DNA of 64,000 nucleotides from Dyadobacter psychrotolerans (GTDB taxonomy: Bacteria; Bacteroidota; Bacteroidia; Cytophagales; Spirosomataceae): positions 1 to 64,000 of the forward strand of contig NZ_SMFL01000008.1 in the NCBI RefSeq assembly GCF_004349265.1, read 5' to 3'. Below are positions 42,806 to 52,595 of the stretch, piece by piece. The notes beneath the pieces are model-generated. The model was given only the letters and a program-made list of their open reading frames with translations. It had not been told where the DNA came from and did no database searches. The translations under genes were made by a program, and so were the position numbers. Every line of letters starts with the position of its first letter. The stretch's first letter is position 1.

Positions 42806-43372
42806 ATGCAGGAAATAGAGCCATACTACAACTGGGAAAAACATTATGTGGCCAGCCGAGATAAACGGTCGCCTTTTTATGGCCGTACCTACAATCTTGA
42901 CTATTACGAAAATGCGATCTATGGTTATTATATCCATCCGCTCTGGGACGAAATCGGTTCTGAAACGCTGTATGTGAAGATTCTGTTTGCAGATTATGAT
43001 AAAAAATACGTGATCATTGAGATGTTTGGCGAGTGGAATGATGCCCTGCACAACGATATTATGTTTTTTAAACGCCAGGTAGTTGATCCGCTGGTTGAAG
43101 AAGGAATCAACCAGTTTATCCTCATGGGAGAGAATGTATTGGATTTCCATGGGGCACAAGACGACTATTATGCGGAGTGGTTCGACGACGTTGAAGATGG
43201 ATGGATTGCTGCGGTGAATTTCAGGGAACATGTCGAAGAACAGTGGAAAAAGTTTCGACTTGATTATTACATCAATTTCGGGGGAACATTACAGCTCAAT
43301 AACTGGCGGACTTTACAGCCGGACCCTTTTTATGAATTTGTTAAAAAATTGATGATAAGAAGATTAACATAA
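42806..43372 (+). CDS. Conserved-looking cytoplasmic protein of unknown function
   Basis: The 188-residue protein is unrecognised. It is rich in aromatic and acidic residues (many Tyr, Trp, Asp), with no signal peptide or membrane segment. Typical stretches are YYNWEKHYVASRD, LYVKILFADYDKKYVIIEMF, FILMGENVLDFHG and LQLNNWRTLQPDPFYEFV. The alternation of beta strands and helices suggests a compact alpha/beta domain. It starts with ATG 42806. A minus-strand frame of 182 codons over the same region has no plausible protein features. Confidence 0.6.
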   Translation: MQEIEPYYNWEKHYVASRDKRSPFYGRTYNLDYYENAIYGYYIHPLWDEIGSETLYVKILFADYDKKYVIIEMFGEWNDALHNDIMFFKRQVVDPLVEEGINQFILMGENVLDFHGAQDDYYAEWFDDVEDGWIAAVNFREHVEEQWKKFRLDYYINFGGTLQLNNWRTLQPDPFYEFVKKLMIRRLT

Positions 43373-43468
43373 AGTAAAAGGTGTGTCAATTGTTTGCAAC
43401 GTTGCAAACTCCTTTGTAGCTTTCGCATTCATCCTGTTTTATCCACATAACCTTAAACATTGTTCACA

Positions 43469-44386
43469 ATGGCAGAAAATGACGAACCAATACCAAATGA
43501 TGCGCAAGAATCACTGGATAAAAAAATCGAAGAACTGAAAGTTATAACATCCGATGCAAAAGACGACGTGTTGGATAAAACTGCGGAGGTGAAAGAGGAA
43601 GCGGTCCATGTTGCAGAAACTGAAATTGCATCAGCTGAAATAGCGGCGGACGAAAAGATCGAGGAAGTGAAAGAAGGTGCTGCAGATGTTAAAGCTGAGG
43701 TTACAGAAAAAGCCGAAGATGTTAAGGAATTCGCGACCGAAAAAATTGATCAGGCGCAGGAAACTTTTGCAGAAGTGAAAGCAGAAGCTGCCGAAAAAGC
43801 AGAAGAAGTTGAAATTGCTGCGGACGAAAAAGTAGACGAAGCCAAGGAATTCGTTCAGGAAATTAAGGCCGAAGCATCTGCGAAAGCGGAAGAAGCCGAA
43901 GTGGCTGCAACAGAACTAAAAGAGGAAGCAGAAGCAAAAGCGGCCGAGGTAAGCGAAACGGTTGAAACCAAGGTTGAAGAGGTTAAAACAGGTTTTGCCG
44001 CGAAAACAGAACAGCTACAAAATGAAGTGGAATTGAATATTGCTGCCGGAAAAGTAAAAGCGCAGGAAATTGCTGATGACTTTTCAGACAAAGCTGAGGA
44101 CCTGAAAGCTGCCGCTTCTGAGAAATTTGACGCTGCGAAAGTAAAAGCACAGGAATTTACCGCAGAGACATCGGAGAAATTTGCAGATCTGAAGGAAGAC
44201 GCAGCCGAAGCTTACGAAGATGCAAAAGAAATTGCATCTGAAAAACTTGCGGAAGCGCAGGTAAAGGCAGCAGAACTAAAAGCGAAAGCCGAAGTGGAAC
44301 TCGATGAACTGAAAGAAGCAGCTTCGGAAAAATATGAAGAAACGAAAACAAAAGCAAAAGGTTTTTGGGCCAGGTTGTTTGGCTGA
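43469..44386 (+). CDS. LEA-like Ala/Glu/Lys-rich repeat protein
   Basis: The ~305-residue protein is almost entirely Ala, Glu, Lys, Asp and Val in an ~11-residue periodicity (motifs such as AEEAE, KAEDVKE, EKAEEV, ASEKFDAAKVKAQEF), predicting one long amphipathic helix. It ends in a small aromatic cap GFWARLFG. It has no signal peptide. Such proteins resemble group 3 LEA/YtxH-like or apolipoprotein-like stress proteins and may protect membranes or proteins during desiccation or osmotic stress. That role is inferred from composition. The start is ATG 43469, and an upstream TTG is ignored. It is followed by a strong terminator. Confidence 0.7.
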   Translation: MAENDEPIPNDAQESLDKKIEELKVITSDAKDDVLDKTAEVKEEAVHVAETEIASAEIAADEKIEEVKEGAADVKAEVTEKAEDVKEFATEKIDQAQETFAEVKAEAAEKAEEVEIAADEKVDEAKEFVQEIKAEASAKAEEAEVAATELKEEAEAKAAEVSETVETKVEEVKTGFAAKTEQLQNEVELNIAAGKVKAQEIADDFSDKAEDLKAAASEKFDAAKVKAQEFTAETSEKFADLKEDAAEAYEDAKEIASEKLAEAQVKAAELKAKAEVELDELKEAASEKYEETKTKAKGFWARLFG

Positions 44387-44401
44387 TATCAATTGGATTA
44401 C

Positions 44402-44451
44402 AAACTAAAAAGTGCCTGTTTGATTTATTTCATGCAGGCACTTTTTAGTTT
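44402..44451 (+). terminator. Bidirectional-type terminator after the LEA-like gene
   Basis: AAACTAAAAAGTGCCTG and CAGGCACTTTTTAGTTT form a perfect 17-bp stem around a 16-base loop. Both strands end in T-rich sequence. Confidence 0.85.
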
Positions 44452-44469
44452 GATACGTAACGCTTTTTC

Positions 44470-44523
44470 TTGGCTAAGGCCGCAACTGTGAATTTGGATC
44501 AGTGTCCCCGGGCTAAGGCCCGG
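44470..44523 (+). repeat. REP-like GC-rich palindromes in the 44.4-44.7 kb gap
   Basis: The 319-base gap before the glycosidase gene contains TTGGCTAAGGCCG and then CCGGGCTAAGGCCCGG (44508-44523). The second is a perfect 6-bp palindrome with a TAAG loop, in an otherwise AT-rich setting. This style of GGCTAAGGCC palindrome resembles REP-type intergenic repeats. A minus-strand reading frame over it (44425-44637) is not credible as a protein. The rest of the gap holds the operator at 44668. Confidence 0.4.
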
Positions 44524-44667
44524 AATTAAGTTGTATTTTTCTTTCTCACAACTGTGGAGGTCTATCACATAATTCGACGGGACATGCACCAAGTATCGCA
44601 TTTCTGAGTTATTACTCCACATAAAATGGTTATCCATTTAAGCCGTAAAATTAAATTTTGCTTAATG

Positions 44668-44681
44668 TGTGTACGAACACA
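44668..44681 (+). promoter_or_regulatory. Palindromic operator upstream of the DUF6067 glycosidase
   Basis: TGTGTACGAACACA (TGTGT/ACACA around ACGA) lies 24 bases before the start codon. A near-identical site, TGTGTACGAGCACA, is found upstream of susC at 47769. In both cases a TAnnTTT-type -7 box (here TAGTTTCG at 44693) begins about 23-25 bases after the site starts. This points to one regulator controlling both promoters. Confidence 0.7.
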
Positions 44682-44705
44682 TTAAATTGTGTTAGTTTCG
44701 CCTTC

Positions 44706-47699
44706 ATGAAAATAGGGACTACACTTTTCGGAATTTTCCTGCTGACATCTCTCAGTGTCCTTGCGCAGGAGGTGATTTACAAATCAGGCGCTGACCAGTG
44801 GAACGGCGACTCACTAGGGAATCACCGGGTAGTGGTACATGTGGCAGCTAAGGAGGATGTTTCAAAAGCACAGGTTGAATGGCGCAGAAGAGATCATCAT
44901 ACTGATGCCGAAATAATCGTAGTTGATGCGAAAACGAACAAAAGAATCCCAAATGTAAAAGTTGGAAATGTCAACCGGGAATCTGGTGACATCTTCTTTC
45001 AGCCTGTTTCTGGCGCCGGGGAATATTATATTTATTTTCTTCCGTACAGCGTTCAGGGGCGTTCTAACTATCCCAATGCATTTTACCTAAAACGAACGGA
45101 CACCGCCAATCCCGAATGGCTTAAAAAAGTTTCGGGTACGCACCCTGCCGCTCAGATACTTTACATAGAGTCGCTGAACGAGATGAATAGTTTTTTTCCG
45201 ATGGAGGTCATAGCGAAGGCGGCCGAGGTAAGTTCGCTGATTAAAAATAATGCCGGAAAAAGCTTTCTTATTTTTCCGGAAGACCGTCTTCATCCTATCA
45301 AAATGACTGACGATTTACCTTACAGATGGATTCAAAAAGGAGTTACAGGAAAATTTGATGATTCGGTTTCGCCAGGTGAGCATTATTCTTTTCAGCTTGG
45401 TATCTTTCCGTTAAAAGATCTAAAAAATGTAAAGGTCAGATTTTCAGATTTAAAGGATAAAAACAAAATAATTCCTGCAAAATTATTTTCATGTCTCAAT
45501 ACCGACGGCACTGGCTGGGATGCAAAGCCGGTTAAAATAGAGGTGAATGTAGTCAAAGGAAAAATTCAGGCTTTATGGTGCCTGGCAGATATTCCTGCAA
45601 ATACTGCTTCCGGCGAATACAATGGCGTTGTGTATGTATCTGCCGACGGAGTTGCTGAAACACCCGTTCAGTTAAATATTCTGGTTAAGAAGGAAATCCT
45701 GAAAGACGGCGGAATTTCCGAACCGGTTAAACAAACGCGTCTTACCTGGCTGAATTCTACTATGGCCCAGGAAAATACGGTAATCAGCCCATACATACCT
45801 TTGAAACGTGAGAATAATAGCATTTCACTTCTTGGCCGTAAACTGACGCTGGGCGAAAACGGTTTTCCTGTAAAAATCGAGACATTTTTCACTCCGGAAA
45901 TGACCGGTATGACCAAAGAACCCAAACAGGTTATTCAGGCGCCCGTGCAATTTGTTATTGAAGGTGCAGGAGGTGAAATCGAAAAACTGGTTTCATCAGG
46001 ATTAAAATATACTTCACAAACAGCAGGTACCATCGGCTGGACTTCCAACAGTACTTCTGCAAACATGTCGGTTGACGTTCAGGCGTATGTGGAATTTGAC
46101 GGATTTGTCGCTTACCAGGTAAAGGTTACTGCGCTCAAAGATGTAAACCTGACCGATATTCGTTTGGATCTGCCGATGCACAAAGATGCAGCCAGATACA
46201 TGATGGGATTGAATCTGAAAGGTGGAAACCGGCCTGCTTCCTATGATTGGAAATGGGATGTGGTAAGCAAAAATCAGGATGGCGCATGGCTTGGAGATGT
46301 AAATGCCGGTTTAAATTTTTCTCTTCGTGATGAGAAATACGTGCGTCCGCTGAACACCAATTTTTATTTGCAAAAGCCTTTATTGCTGCCGTCTTCGTGG
46401 GGAAATGAAAACAAAGGCGGAATCCGTATTTCAGAAAACGGTGATCAGGTTTTGGTCAAAAATTACAGCGGTGAAAGAAGTATGAAAAAAGGCGAAAGTC
46501 TTTATTACAATTTCACTTTCCTAATTACGCCTTTCCACGCTCTGGATACGGATTTTCAATGGAAAACAAGGTTTTATCATAAATATGAAAACGTAGATTC
46601 CATCAAAACCAAAGGTGCTACGATTGTTAACATTCACCACGCCAACGCGATAAACCCTTTTATCAATTATCCTTTCATCGAGCATAAAGCCATGAAAAAT
46701 TACATTGATAAGGCACATCAGGTTGGGCTAAAAGTGAAAATTTACAATACGGTTAGAGAGGTTTCAAACAGCGCTTACGAACTGTTTCCGCTAAGAAGTT
46801 TGGGACATGAAATATTTTCTCCCGGAAAAGGTGGCGGTTATTCATGGCTGCAGGAACATGTCGGTGAAGATTATATTGCTGCCTGGTATGTACCGGAAAT
46901 CAAAGATGCTGCGGTGGTGAATTCTGGAATGAGCCGCTGGCACAATTACTACGTCGAAGGCATGAACTGGCTTACGAAACAGGTAGGCATCGACGGAATT
47001 TATCTTGACGATGTTGCCTTTGACCGTACGACGATGAAACGTGTAAAAAGAGTGCTTACCCAGGATAATCACCCTGGCGTTATAGATCTGCACTCTGCGA
47101 ATCAATACAATAAAAACGACGGATTTAATAACAGTGCCAACCTTTACATGGAGCACTTCCCGTACCTGAACCGCCTCTGGTTCGGAGAATATTTTGACTA
47201 CGAAAAAAACGAGCCTGACTTTTACATGACCGAAGTTTCCGGAATTCCGTTTGGACTAATGGGCGAAATGTTACAGGATGGCGGAAACCTCTGGCGGGGA
47301 ATGGTTTACGGTATGACCAACCGGATGCCTTGGGGCGACGGCGACGATGCCCGCCCGATCTGGAAGGTTTGGGATGAGTTTGGAATTCAGGGAAGCAAAA
47401 TGCTTGGTTACTGGACTAAAAGCAATCCTGTAAAAACCGGCCGTGCCGATGTGCTGGCAACCAGTTATGTCAAAGATAAAGCGGTGCTTGTCTCCGTCGG
47501 AAGCTGGGCGAAAGAGAATACTTCTTTTAAACTCAACATAGATTGGAAAGCACTTGGGCTTGATCCCACCAAATCAACCATTTATGCTCCGCCAGTAAAA
47601 AACTTTCAAACTGAGGCGGTTTTCAAAGTTGGGCAGGATATTCCAGTGGAAAAGAACAAGGGCTGGCTCCTTATAATTTCAGAAAAAGGTAAAATATAG
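44706..47699 (+). CDS. Secreted glycoside hydrolase-domain protein (DUF6067 type)
   Basis: The ~997-residue protein has a signal peptide (cleavage after LSVLAQ), N-terminal beta-sandwich regions, and a C-terminal barrel (about residues 640-910) with NIHHANAINPFINYP, GIDGIYLDDVAFDRTTMKRV, GVIDLHSANQY and LNRLWFGEYFDYE. The acidic YLDD and GEYFDYE are candidate catalytic residues. It matches the DUF6067/glycoside hydrolase domain family of Bacteroidota PULs. The substrate is unknown. ATG 44706 is chosen because it starts the signal peptide; the upstream frame would run through the operator. It shares its operator with susC, so it belongs to the same locus. Confidence 0.75.
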   Translation: MKIGTTLFGIFLLTSLSVLAQEVIYKSGADQWNGDSLGNHRVVVHVAAKEDVSKAQVEWRRRDHHTDAEIIVVDAKTNKRIPNVKVGNVNRESGDIFFQPVSGAGEYYIYFLPYSVQGRSNYPNAFYLKRTDTANPEWLKKVSGTHPAAQILYIESLNEMNSFFPMEVIAKAAEVSSLIKNNAGKSFLIFPEDRLHPIKMTDDLPYRWIQKGVTGKFDDSVSPGEHYSFQLGIFPLKDLKNVKVRFSDLKDKNKIIPAKLFSCLNTDGTGWDAKPVKIEVNVVKGKIQALWCLADIPANTASGEYNGVVYVSADGVAETPVQLNILVKKEILKDGGISEPVKQTRLTWLNSTMAQENTVISPYIPLKRENNSISLLGRKLTLGENGFPVKIETFFTPEMTGMTKEPKQVIQAPVQFVIEGAGGEIEKLVSSGLKYTSQTAGTIGWTSNSTSANMSVDVQAYVEFDGFVAYQVKVTALKDVNLTDIRLDLPMHKDAARYMMGLNLKGGNRPASYDWKWDVVSKNQDGAWLGDVNAGLNFSLRDEKYVRPLNTNFYLQKPLLLPSSWGNENKGGIRISENGDQVLVKNYSGERSMKKGESLYYNFTFLITPFHALDTDFQWKTRFYHKYENVDSIKTKGATIVNIHHANAINPFINYPFIEHKAMKNYIDKAHQVGLKVKIYNTVREVSNSAYELFPLRSLGHEIFSPGKGGGYSWLQEHVGEDYIAAWYVPEIKDAAVVNSGMSRWHNYYVEGMNWLTKQVGIDGIYLDDVAFDRTTMKRVKRVLTQDNHPGVIDLHSANQYNKNDGFNNSANLYMEHFPYLNRLWFGEYFDYEKNEPDFYMTEVSGIPFGLMGEMLQDGGNLWRGMVYGMTNRMPWGDGDDARPIWKVWDEFGIQGSKMLGYWTKSNPVKTGRADVLATSYVKDKAVLVSVGSWAKENTSFKLNIDWKALGLDPTKSTIYAPPVKNFQTEAVFKVGQDIPVEKNKGWLLIISEKGKI

Positions 47700-47768
47700 T
47701 TTTTGTGATTATCAAAACAGTAAAATTTTCTTCTAAAACCTAATAATGCAGGAATATTTAATTTTGTG

Positions 47769-47799
47769 TGTGTACGAGCACATAAAATTTATATATTTG
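47769..47799 (+). promoter_or_regulatory. Operator and -7 box of the susC-susD operon
   Basis: TGTGTACGAGCACA (47769-47782) is followed by a consensus -7 box TATATTTG (47792-47799). The site would cover the -33 region, as expected for repression. The expected transcription start near 47806 leaves a leader of about 100 nt before susC. It differs from the site at 44668 in one base. Confidence 0.75.
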
Positions 47800-47907
47800 T
47801 TTTGTTCCTTTAAAATATTTGTATTCAAGCACTTCGGAAGATGAATTTCTTCCGTATGGGCAGCGCTTTGTCAAAACAATTTATTTCTAACCCCAAACAC
47901 AGTTTAA

Positions 47908-50900
47908 ATGACACCCAGACTTTTATTTACACTCATTTTTGTTTCACTCTTTTTGTCCGGAAGGGGTTACGCCCAGCAGACGAAGCCGGCTGCGGGTGAC
48001 GCACGCCGTGTGTCGGGAACTGTTTCGGATGCAAAAGGAGGTGAGATTCCCGGTGCAAATGTTTCTATTGTAGGAACAAATACCGGAGTGCTTACCGATG
48101 CGAAGGGAATGTTTTCCGTGGAGGTACCAAACAGCCAGGCCGTACTTCGTTTTTCTTTTATTGGTTACAAAACGACAGAGGTTACCGTTGGTAATAAAGA
48201 CCAGTTTTCCGTCACGATGGAGGAGGATGCCAAAACCCTTGATCAGCTTGTAGTAATTGGTTATGGTACACAAAAGAAAAAGGACCTTACCGGCGCGATC
48301 AGTTCGGTTTCTCATGAAAACCTGAATTTGGGAGGTGTGACTTCCAACGTTGCGCAGGCTTTGCAGGGGCGCGCTTCCGGTGTGCAGGTAAGCCAGGCGA
48401 ATGCGGCTCCCGGCGGTTCAACCGTTGTTCGTATTCGCGGCGGAAACTCAATTTCATCAACAAACGAACCTCTGTATGTAGTCGATGGCTTTCCCTCAGA
48501 AACAGGAAAAGACATCAACCCAAGTGACATTGAGGAAATTCAGGTTTTGAAAGATGCTTCTGCAACGGCCATTTATGGTTCACGTGGTGCAAATGGCGTT
48601 GTTTTGATCACGACAAGAAGAGGAAAAGCTGGTAAAACGGTTATTGAATACGATGGTTATTATGGTATTCAGAAGATCCGTAAAAAACCGGATTTGATGA
48701 ATGCACAGGAAACAATGCGGGTAACCAACGAGAAAGCTGCTGAACTTGGAAATCCTGCGGAATATTCAGCAGCGGAACTTGCAAGCAACGTGAATACGGA
48801 TTGGTTTAAACTGGCAACACGCAGTGCCGTTGTACATAACCACAACATCAACATAAGCGGTGGAAATGATAATACCAAAATCTCGCTTTCCGGTAACTAT
48901 TTTGCTCAGGACGGCGCTTTGAAAAAAACGGATTATGATCGTTATTCGGCACGTTTGAATGTGGACAAGCAATTCGGCGACAAATTTAAGGCCGGTGCGA
49001 GCATGTACGGTTCACGTTCATTTTCTCAATACAAAACCTACGATGGTAACATTGTACCTTCCAATGTACTTTATGGTTTGCTGTTAACATCTCCTGCAAT
49101 CCCGGCTTATAATGCTGATGGAACTTACGGAAGACGGAAAGGACGTGACAATCCTTTAGCATGGTTACTTGAACCAACTAACGACCGTTATGTTAACAAG
49201 CTGAATGCAAACGTATTTGCTGAGTATGAGTTTATTGAAGGACTTTCTCTGCGCGTAAACGGCGGTACTGAATATGCAACCACGAAAGAAGGAAATTACC
49301 TGCCAACTACTTTGGTATCGGGCGAAAAGGTAAAAGGACAAGCAAGTGTAAACGATATAAGCACTACACGAAACCTGCTTGAAACTTACCTGACTTATAA
49401 AAAGAACTTCGGAACAGTACATTCATTAACAGCTCTTGCAGGATTTTCCCGCCAGTCGGATGTTCGTGATGCGCACTACACGCAGGTTCAGAAATTTACT
49501 ACCGATACCTATTTATACTACAATCTGGGTGGTGGGGCGGAACGCATTGCGGCAACGAGTTCAAGAATTGAAGCAAAACTTGCTTCCTTTTATGGTCGTT
49601 TGAATTATGGTTTTAAAGATAAATATCTGGCTACTTTCACACTGCGTTCAGATGCATCTTCCCGTTTCGGGCCTAACAACCGGGTGGGTTACTTCCCGTC
49701 GGGTTCGGTTGCATGGCGTGTGATTGATGAGGATTTCATGAAAAGTAACAAGGTTTTTTCTGATCTGAAATTCAGAGCAGGTTATGGAGTTACGGGTAAT
49801 GACCGCATCGGGGATTATATCTATATGTCTACCTTCGGGCCGACTGGTGTTTCCCTAGGTACAGGCAGCGATTTGTACGGTGGTGTGGTCGCAACAAGAG
49901 CTTCCAATCCTGATTTGAAATGGGAAAGTACGGCACAGACGAACGTTGGTGTAGACATGGGATTCCTTGGCGGAAAAATTACTGCAACAGCTGATTACTA
50001 CCACAAAAAAACCAATGACCTGATTATGGATATTCCGATCGGACAATGGTGGGGATTCAGTACACAGACTGTAAATGCTGGTTCTATTGAAAATAAGGGG
50101 GTTGAATTGTCGGTTACTTCAAGAAACATTTCTACCAACGATTTTAGATGGACTACAACGCTGAATGTTGCTTACAACAAACAAAAAGCAACGGATCTGG
50201 GCGGCAGGCCATACATCAGAACGCAGACTGCCAACCCAGACGGAGCTGTACCGGCAGCAGATTTTACCGAACTGGTTGTAGGACGCGAGCTGAGCGAAAT
50301 CTTCGGTTATGTATATGAAGGTGTTATTCAAAAAGGCGAAACCTACACGCCTCAGCCACTGTCGAAAGCAGGAGAACCAAAATACAAAGATTTAAACGGT
50401 GACGGAGCCATTACCACAGCTGATCGTCAGGTTCTTGGAAACGCAAACCCGCATTATATTCTTGGTTTCAATAACGATTTGGCATACAAAGGTTTTGAGC
50501 TGAATATATTCTTCCAGGGTGCTTTGGATTACAGTCTTTACAACATGAACCGTCTTTTAATGGAAACCTACTCTGGTAAAGACGCACTGGATCGCTGGAC
50601 GCCGACTAACACGGATACGGAAATTCCTTCAAACGGATATTTTACTTCAAAATACGGTGGTTATGTTAATTCGCGGTTTGTTGAAAACGCATCTTATCTG
50701 AGACTGAAAACACTTACACTAGCCTACAATGTGCCTTTGAAAAAACTTGGCATGCGCAGTTTACGTGTTTATGTAACTGGCCAGGATCTGTTGACATTTA
50801 CCAATTACAGCGGTACCGATCCGGAAGTAAATACAAATGGCGGCGATGCAAACCTGAGAGCTGGTCTTGATTTCAACGCATATCCTGCTTTCCGTTCTTA

Positions 50901-50928
50901 CACTGTTGGTCTGAAATTGAATTTTTAA
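47908..50928 (+). CDS. susC: SusC-like TonB-dependent outer-membrane transporter
   Basis: The 1006-residue protein has a signal peptide (cleavage near GYAQQ) and a carboxypeptidase-regulatory-like domain (about 35-110; GTVSDAKGGEIPGANVSI, FSFIGYKTTEV). The SusC plug follows (LDQLVVIGYGTQKKKDLTG, VRIRGGNS, DIEEIQVLKDASATAIYGSRGANGV). The 22-strand barrel ends in Phe (YTVGLKLNF). It imports glycan fragments together with its SusD partner. The start ATG 47908 is 18 bases from the next gene. It is regulated from the promoter at 47792. No sigma/anti-sigma or hybrid regulator is adjacent. The glycan is not predictable. Confidence 0.95.
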   Translation: MTPRLLFTLIFVSLFLSGRGYAQQTKPAAGDARRVSGTVSDAKGGEIPGANVSIVGTNTGVLTDAKGMFSVEVPNSQAVLRFSFIGYKTTEVTVGNKDQFSVTMEEDAKTLDQLVVIGYGTQKKKDLTGAISSVSHENLNLGGVTSNVAQALQGRASGVQVSQANAAPGGSTVVRIRGGNSISSTNEPLYVVDGFPSETGKDINPSDIEEIQVLKDASATAIYGSRGANGVVLITTRRGKAGKTVIEYDGYYGIQKIRKKPDLMNAQETMRVTNEKAAELGNPAEYSAAELASNVNTDWFKLATRSAVVHNHNINISGGNDNTKISLSGNYFAQDGALKKTDYDRYSARLNVDKQFGDKFKAGASMYGSRSFSQYKTYDGNIVPSNVLYGLLLTSPAIPAYNADGTYGRRKGRDNPLAWLLEPTNDRYVNKLNANVFAEYEFIEGLSLRVNGGTEYATTKEGNYLPTTLVSGEKVKGQASVNDISTTRNLLETYLTYKKNFGTVHSLTALAGFSRQSDVRDAHYTQVQKFTTDTYLYYNLGGGAERIAATSSRIEAKLASFYGRLNYGFKDKYLATFTLRSDASSRFGPNNRVGYFPSGSVAWRVIDEDFMKSNKVFSDLKFRAGYGVTGNDRIGDYIYMSTFGPTGVSLGTGSDLYGGVVATRASNPDLKWESTAQTNVGVDMGFLGGKITATADYYHKKTNDLIMDIPIGQWWGFSTQTVNAGSIENKGVELSVTSRNISTNDFRWTTTLNVAYNKQKATDLGGRPYIRTQTANPDGAVPAADFTELVVGRELSEIFGYVYEGVIQKGETYTPQPLSKAGEPKYKDLNGDGAITTADRQVLGNANPHYILGFNNDLAYKGFELNIFFQGALDYSLYNMNRLLMETYSGKDALDRWTPTNTDTEIPSNGYFTSKYGGYVNSRFVENASYLRLKTLTLAYNVPLKKLGMRSLRVYVTGQDLLTFTNYSGTDPEVNTNGGDANLRAGLDFNAYPAFRSYTVGLKLNF

Positions 50929-50946
50929 TAAGGTGATTTAAAAATT

Positions 50947-52461
50947 ATGAAAAAGTATATCATTCCTTTCTTTGCTGTATTATTTCTTTCATCCTGCGAA
51001 AAACTGGCAGAACCGAAAGTATACAGCTCCCTTACAGATGAAAACGCCTTCCGCTCCAAAGCGGATGCCGTTGCGGCTGTTAACGCAGTGTATGCAAGAT
51101 TAAAACAGCCAAGCGGTATCAGTGATTCGTATCAGTATTATGCCGGTTTTCAAATGGCTATCACTGATTTTACTACCGATATTGGTCACTCTTTCCAGGC
51201 GGGAGATATTTCACAGCTTTCGGACAGCAAGTGGTCGACGAGTAACAAGTATGTAAACTTTGCCTGGCAGCATCAGTACAAACTGGTTGCCGATGCAAAC
51301 AATGCTTTGTACTACGTTCCAAAAATCGCTACCCTTACTGAAACGGAGAAAAAGCAGTTTTTATCTGAAGTAAGATTTCTTCGCGCGCTGGGTTACATGG
51401 ACTTAACGGATTCGTTTGGGCCGGTTATCCTTATGACAGAAAAAGACGTGGAAGCGCCGGCTTATGAATCCAAGCCTGAACCGACACCGTTGGCAGATAT
51501 CAACAAGTTTATCATTGCGGAACTGGAATATGCGGCTGCAAACCTGCCTTTGAATTATGTTGGCAATGCGGTTTATCCAACCAACGATGTGGGCCGTGCG
51601 ACCAAAGGTGCAGCGCTTTCATTACTCTGTAAACTTTACATGCGTGAACACGACTGGCAAAAAGCAGCAGACGTGGCCAAGCAGGTGATGGACCTGAAAC
51701 AATATGAGTTGTTCCCGACTTACGGCGGTTTGTTTGCAGAGAGCAACAAATGGTGCAAAGAGTTTATTTTCAGTGCTTTGGCAGATGCATTAAATGACGG
51801 AACCGAGTTGATGAATCACTTCGGTCCTTTGAATAACCCGATCGTAACAGATCGCTGGCAGTATTATGCCGTATCGTGGTATTTCTGGAATAGCTATGCA
51901 AAAACAGACGAACGACGTGAATCATTTTTCTATGACTACATTGGTTCTGATGGATTGCGTTATCAGCAGCCCGTTGCCGGTCAGACAAATCCTCCGGCAG
52001 GTGTTTATTTTCTTCCGGATGTGGCTACCAAAAAGTACGCAGATCCGGCAGGTTCCAAAACTTATTATGATGGGCACGGTATTCCAATCCTTCGTTATGC
52101 CGACATTTTGCTTTGCCGCGCAGAAGCGCTGAATGAGTTGAACGGACCAAATGCAGAAAGTATTTCGCTGATCAACCAGGTAAAAGCCCGTTCAAAAGCA
52201 ACGGTTTTAGGTGCTGCTGCGACCTTCACAAAAGATGGTCTGCGTGATGCTATTTTGCAGGAACGCGGATGGGAATTTTTCTTTGAATGCAAACGCAGAC
52301 AGGATCTGATCCGCATGGGCAAATATCAAAGTGTCGTAAATACCTATCTGACGGCTGTTGGAAAACAGGCTGCAATTGATATTTCAAAACACAAATACTT
52401 CCCGTATCCACAAGCGCAGGCTGATATCAACCCGAACCTTGTCAATACAGGCAGACAATAA
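50947..52461 (+). CDS. susD: SusD-like surface glycan-binding lipoprotein
   Basis: The 504-residue lipoprotein has a signal ending LFLSSC (Cys17) and the SusD/RagB fold of TPR helices. FRSKADAVAAVNAVYARL is near the start, FLSEVRFLRALGYMDLTDSFGPVIL is in the TPR region and ILRYADILLCRAEALNELNG near the C-terminus, with RGWEFFFECKRRQDLIRMGKY. It caps the SusC barrel at the cell surface. Its start lies 18 bases after the susC stop, forming the usual pair. A terminator follows the gene. Confidence 0.95.
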   Translation: MKKYIIPFFAVLFLSSCEKLAEPKVYSSLTDENAFRSKADAVAAVNAVYARLKQPSGISDSYQYYAGFQMAITDFTTDIGHSFQAGDISQLSDSKWSTSNKYVNFAWQHQYKLVADANNALYYVPKIATLTETEKKQFLSEVRFLRALGYMDLTDSFGPVILMTEKDVEAPAYESKPEPTPLADINKFIIAELEYAAANLPLNYVGNAVYPTNDVGRATKGAALSLLCKLYMREHDWQKAADVAKQVMDLKQYELFPTYGGLFAESNKWCKEFIFSALADALNDGTELMNHFGPLNNPIVTDRWQYYAVSWYFWNSYAKTDERRESFFYDYIGSDGLRYQQPVAGQTNPPAGVYFLPDVATKKYADPAGSKTYYDGHGIPILRYADILLCRAEALNELNGPNAESISLINQVKARSKATVLGAAATFTKDGLRDAILQERGWEFFFECKRRQDLIRMGKYQSVVNTYLTAVGKQAAIDISKHKYFPYPQAQADINPNLVNTGRQ

Positions 52462-52477
52462 GTTTTAATACATTTCG

Positions 52478-52519
52478 GCGGGCAATGTGCATAAGCTGCA
52501 TGTTGCCCGCTGTCTTTTT
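52478..52519 (+). terminator. Intrinsic terminator of the susCD operon
   Basis: GCGGGCAA-TGTGCA pairs with TGCATG-TTGCCCGC around TAAGC, followed by TGTCTTTTT. It lies 16 bases after the susD stop. Confidence 0.85.
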
Positions 52520-52595
52520 AGGCTGTGTCTAATAAACCTTTACTTCGCGACTTTCCTTTATATTTACAAAACCGGAAAAGGTCATTACATATCTG

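Noticed and set aside
42683-43231. Minus-strand reading frame of 182 codons
   Set aside because: It lies antisense to the 42806-43372 gene and over the terminator at 42733, and its peptide has no domain-like pattern.
44425-44637. Minus-strand reading frame of 70 codons
   Set aside because: It covers a terminator and REP-like palindromes; the peptide arises from the repeats.
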